64,000 bases of DNA. It comes from an uncultured Pelagibacteraceae bacterium (GTDB taxonomy: Bacteria > Pseudomonadota > Alphaproteobacteria > Pelagibacterales > Pelagibacteraceae). The stretch is from NCBI GenBank assembly GCA_902570055.1, contig CACFWQ010000001.1:50702-114701 (forward strand), written 5' to 3'. Numbering within the stretch: the stretch's first letter is position 1; every line of letters begins with the position of its first letter. The notes beneath the pieces are model-generated. The model was given only the letters and a program-made list of their open reading frames with translations. It searched no databases and was not told the DNA's origin. The translations under genes and the position numbers were made by a program. This document shows positions 60,854 to 64,000 of this stretch, piece by piece.

Positions 60854-62089
60854 ATGGAAAATTCGTTCTTAACTGAATTTAAAAAAAGAGAATATTTCAA
60901 TCAATGCACTAATTCTAATGAGTTAGAACAGTTGATGAATAAACAAAAAATTAAGGCATATATAGGATTTGATTGTACGGCTCCAAGTTTGCATGTGGGG
61001 AGTTTGATGCAAATTATGTGTCTAAGACTATTACAAAAACATGGTCACCAACCTATTGTTTTATTAGGCGGAGGTACAACTCGTATCGGCGACCCTTCGG
61101 GAAAAGAAGAAACAAGAAAAATTTTATCAGAAAAAGAAATTGAAAAAAATATAAAAAATATTGAAAAAATTTTTCAAATTTTTTTAAAAACAAAAAATCC
61201 TAAAACAAAACCAATATTTGTAAATAATTATAAATGGCTTGGTAAATTAAATTATATAAAATTTTTAAGAGAAATTGGAAAGCATTTTACAATTAATAAA
61301 ATGCTAAGCTTTGACAGTGTTAAACTAAGATTGGAAAGAGAACAATCATTAAGCTATATGGAATTTAACTACATGATCTTACAAGCCTATGACTTCCTTG
61401 AACTAAATAAAACTAAAGATTGCCTGATGCAAATAGGCGGCTCTGATCAATGGGGGAACATTGTTAATGGTGTGGAACTAATTAAAAGACATTCAAGCAA
61501 ACAAGTTTTTGGATTAACAACTCCGTTACTTACATTAGCTTCTGGTTCTAAAATGGGTAAAACAGAAAAAGGAGCAGTGTGGTTAGATAAAAAACTTTTG
61601 ACACCATATGAATACTGGCAATTTTGGAGAAATACAGATGATAGAGATGTAATCAAATTTCTTCAAATGTTTACAGATTTAAAATTAGAAAAAATAGAAA
61701 AAATAAAAAACGACAATATAAACCAATTAAAAATATTATTAGCAAATGAAACTACTTCAATGCTGCACGGAAAAATAGCTACTCAAAAAGCTGAACGAAC
61801 TGCCAAGGATACTTTTGAAAAAAAATCAATTGGAGAGGATTTGCCTTTATTTAATATCAAAAAAAAAGAATTAATAAATGGAATAAACATATTAGATCTT
61901 GTAATAACTACTAAATTATTAACTTCTAAAAGTGAAGTTAGAAGATTGATAAAAAATAAAGGTATTAAAATAAATAATCAAGCTGTCGAAGATGATAAGT
62001 TGATAGTTACATTTAATAATTTTGATCAAAGTAATTCCATGAAATTATCTCATGGTAAAAAAAACCACGTAATTCTAAAAATTGTTTAA
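60854..62089 (+). CDS. tyrS: Tyrosyl-tRNA synthetase
   Basis: 411 residues from the ATG at 60854 (a TTG at 60827 would add nine). The class I HIGH box reads HVGS (about residue 47) and the KMSKS box reads KMGKT (about 232). Tyrosine-binding YIGFDCTAPSLH, and SYMEFNYMILQAYDF are visible. A C-terminal S4 domain (LLTSKSEVRRLIKNKGIKIN) completes it. The 3' end overlaps the convergent gene by 4 bases. Confidence 0.96.
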   Translation: MENSFLTEFKKREYFNQCTNSNELEQLMNKQKIKAYIGFDCTAPSLHVGSLMQIMCLRLLQKHGHQPIVLLGGGTTRIGDPSGKEETRKILSEKEIEKNIKNIEKIFQIFLKTKNPKTKPIFVNNYKWLGKLNYIKFLREIGKHFTINKMLSFDSVKLRLEREQSLSYMEFNYMILQAYDFLELNKTKDCLMQIGGSDQWGNIVNGVELIKRHSSKQVFGLTTPLLTLASGSKMGKTEKGAVWLDKKLLTPYEYWQFWRNTDDRDVIKFLQMFTDLKLEKIEKIKNDNINQLKILLANETTSMLHGKIATQKAERTAKDTFEKKSIGEDLPLFNIKKKELINGINILDLVITTKLLTSKSEVRRLIKNKGIKINNQAVEDDKLIVTFNNFDQSNSMKLSHGKKNHVILKIV

Positions 62090-64000
62090 TTTGATTTTTT
62101 AATCTTTTCCAATGTTCTTGTGATAAATCTTGGGGTTAAAGTTTTTATTGGATTAACTGTTGTTTTTAATTTTTTTGGAGGACCTTTAATTTTAAAACTT
62201 ACACCAAAAACACCTTCTCCCGTTTTGTTTCCGACTAGTATTTTTCCAATTAAAGGTAGAGATCCGATGGCTTTATTAATAGTGGTCGCTGGTACTAACG
62301 TTCCACGCAGACTTACTAATTTATCTTTTTCAATGTAACCACTCATTAAAATTGATATCGCTGGCCCAATTGCATAAATCTCGTCTATGTTTACTAATTT
62401 TCCTTTTGAATTAAAATCAATCTCAAATTCATTAAATCGAATTCCTTCACCTGTAAGCAAATCAGCAATACCTTGTAAAGAAGCTAGACTTAATAGTTTT
62501 GCTAAAACTGGAACATCCTTAACCTTAAAATCATTTATTTTTAAATTATTTTTTGAAATTTTATCATCATAAATAGAAGAATATTCTAATGTTCCTTCAG
62601 TAAATCCCTTAATAAATTTAAAATCATCAACAAATGGCTTTGCTCTATCAGAATAAATAGTCAATTTTTTTTTATTTGAATTAGTGGGAATAATAGAAAT
62701 ATCTAAAAATTCATTATCAGAAAAATTGGCTTTAGCATTTAGTTTTTGTACTTTTCCAGAGTTTAATTGTCCTTTACCCATAAAGTCAAACATAGAATCA
62801 TTTTTACTAATAATTTCGTCAATTTTAAAATTTATTTCTCCTTTAAATTTTTTACTTAAAATTTTTGAGTCATCATCTTTGTTTAGAGTTTTAAAAAAAT
62901 ATGTAGCATCATATTTTTTTCCTGAAATATTTATTTTTTTATTTTTTTTAAAAATTTTAAAATCATTATTAAAATTATTATTTTTTAAAGTACTAATTGA
63001 TATACTATTAAAATCTAAAATTCGGTATTTATTATTCAGCTCAAGGTTTTTTATTAATATGATGTTTTTGGACTCATTATATTCTAAATTTTCAATTATT
63101 TTTTTTTTTTTATCAAAAACAACGTTTATTTTAAGATTGGCTTCTTTTTCTGCGGACTTATAATAATTTAAATTTTCAAAACTAATACTTGGATTATTCA
63201 GTTCAAAATCAGCATTAAAAATTTTTGAATCTTTTTTGTAGTCATAGACAATATCAGCTTTGTAATTTTCAAATTCATCTTTAAAATTAATTTTTCCTGA
63301 AGTTTCAAATTTTAATTTTTTATTATTGTACTTATAATTGATTTTATTATTTTGAAGTTTTAAATTTTTATCTATTTCAATATATTTTGAATTTTTTTCA
63401 AAATCATCCGAAGTTAATAAAAGATTATTAATTAACCCGGATCCTTCCATTTTAAAATCTTTTAACCTAACAAATTTTTTAAGTTTGAAATCTATTTTGT
63501 TATTTAAGCTGAAATCTAAATTCGAAAAGTTAATATTATTGTAAGGAACAGTATAATTAAAATTACTTAAAAATTTGTCAACATTTTCTACTTTGCCTAA
63601 ATTCTTACTTATAACCGAAATATCTAAATCATTGTTATTTTTTTTAATACTTACATTTGCTGAATCAAAGTAAATTCCATGCAACTTAAAGCTATTTATA
63701 TCAAATTTAAAAAAATCTTTTTTTATCTTAAAATTAGAATTAATATTTTCTAATCTGTGTTTATCTATTATATTCGCTCCTAAATTTGAAATTGAACCTA
63801 CAATTTCATAATTTTCTATTAGTTCACCTTTTTTATTAAAAAATAACTCTGTTTCTCCTTCTATTTTTCCTTTTTTTATAGAATTATTCAGCACAAATAT
63901 AAATGGCGAAGGATAAGTTGACCTTATAAATTTAATAAATTCAGGTAATTCAACTTTGTTTGTTTTAATTTTAATATTTTTTATAGCAAATTCATTAGCT
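62086..64000 (-). CDS. AsmA/YhdP-like inner-membrane-associated protein (N-terminal part beyond window)
   Basis: The frame stays open from the stop at 62086 to the window end, giving at least 638 residues; a GTG at 63894 lies inside it and is not the start. The C-terminal part has VPVLAKLLSLASLQGIADLLTGEGIRFNEFEIDF, GYIEKDKLVSLRGTLVPATTINKAIGSLPLIGKIL and GVFGVSFKIKGPPKKLKTTVNPI, typical of the AsmA-like/DUF3971 family, which moves or supports phospholipids between membranes. The rest is a Lys/Asn/Phe-rich beta repeat region, more AT-rich than average. Confidence 0.85.
   Translation of the reverse strand, partial: ANEFAIKNIKIKTNKVELPEFIKFIRSTYPSPFIFVLNNSIKKGKIEGETELFFNKKGELIENYEIVGSISNLGANIIDKHRLENINSNFKIKKDFFKFDINSFKLHGIYFDSANVSIKKNNNDLDISVISKNLGKVENVDKFLSNFNYTVPYNNINFSNLDFSLNNKIDFKLKKFVRLKDFKMEGSGLINNLLLTSDDFEKNSKYIEIDKNLKLQNNKINYKYNNKKLKFETSGKINFKDEFENYKADIVYDYKKDSKIFNADFELNNPSISFENLNYYKSAEKEANLKINVVFDKKKKIIENLEYNESKNIILIKNLELNNKYRILDFNSISISTLKNNNFNNDFKIFKKNKKINISGKKYDATYFFKTLNKDDDSKILSKKFKGEINFKIDEIISKNDSMFDFMGKGQLNSGKVQKLNAKANFSDNEFLDISIIPTNSNKKKLTIYSDRAKPFVDDFKFIKGFTEGTLEYSSIYDDKISKNNLKINDFKVKDVPVLAKLLSLASLQGIADLLTGEGIRFNEFEIDFNSKGKLVNIDEIYAIGPAISILMSGYIEKDKLVSLRGTLVPATTINKAIGSLPLIGKILVGNKTGEGVFGVSFKIKGPPKKLKTTVNPIKTLTPRFITRTLEKIKKSN

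Noticed and set aside
62684..63163. Forward frame of 159 codons antisense to the AsmA-like gene
   Set aside because: It is hydrophobic Phe/Leu/Ser-rich, as expected from the reverse complement of Lys/Asn-rich code. No ribosome site and no family resemblance.
1..64000. tRNA, rRNA, CRISPR, insertion sequences, integrases or prophage genes
   Set aside because: Looked for cloverleaf ends, repeat-spacer arrays and transposase motifs by eye and found none.

Overview
The window looks like a piece of a streamlined marine alphaproteobacterium of the SAR11 / Pelagibacter type. The base composition is strongly AT-rich, genes abut or overlap (many TAATG and ATGA junctions), no gap reaches 300 bases, and almost every stop is TAA. 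The gene set is typical of that group: taurine-type and peptide ABC uptake, dimethylglycine/DMSP-type one-carbon enzymes, and one suf operon headed by an Rrf2 regulator. This assignment is inference from gene content, not from a marker gene. I see no rRNA, tRNA, CRISPR array, insertion sequence, integrase or phage gene.

Layout. 1-2583: end of a taurine/nitrate-type ABC importer whose permease has a very long N-terminal extension. 2591-5369: a very AT-rich patch with an Fe(II)/2OG oxygenase and two glycosyltransferases. 5415-11598: dihydroxyacetone-kinase subunits DhaL and DhaK, separated by SelO and an epoxide hydrolase, followed by an Ldh2-family dehydrogenase and a phosphate acyltransferase. 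11605-13543: exporter, methyltransferase, 1-Cys peroxiredoxin. 13630-16098: a sulfur block of persulfide dioxygenase, a 39-residue cysteine-rich metallothionein-like peptide, CysE and CysK. 16133-18803: 3-hydroxyisobutyrate dehydrogenase, then four small proteins and an SMR transporter that lacks the family's key glutamate. 18804-24434: a peptide ABC operon (dppA, B, C, fused DF) plus an AhpD-like protein. 24529-31184: HisN-like phosphatase, dimethylglycine dehydrogenase, a DmdA-like methyltransferase, an EamA transporter and a gamma-butyrobetaine-hydroxylase-like enzyme. 31315-36381: CcdA, a hydrolase-aldolase-aldehyde dehydrogenase catabolic block, a GYD protein and a PhyH oxygenase.

36426-47954 is a molybdenum island. 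moaA-C-D-E run forward. A reverse operon encodes a form-II CoxL-type molybdenum hydroxylase (S, L, M) with its maturation proteins. In that operon XdhC is split into two genes and a PhyH-type dioxygenase gene lies between the halves. CoxG and MoaB are nearby. 47964-50988 holds a TSUP transporter, a homocysteine methyltransferase, an EamA transporter and a YbaK protein. 51147-52553 is glnA. 52554-58908 is a suf operon (iscR-like, B, C, D, S, U, T, A and one small gene) with a clear IscR type-1 operator over its promoter. 59047-64000: alpha/beta hydrolase, AnmK, TyrS and the C-terminal part of an AsmA-like protein cut by the window end.

The most notable points are the metallothionein-like gene between sulfur genes, the molybdenum-hydroxylase operon with a dioxygenase between split XdhC halves, the SMR protein without its proton-coupling glutamate, the near-consensus IscR operator, and the large extension on the ABC permease.
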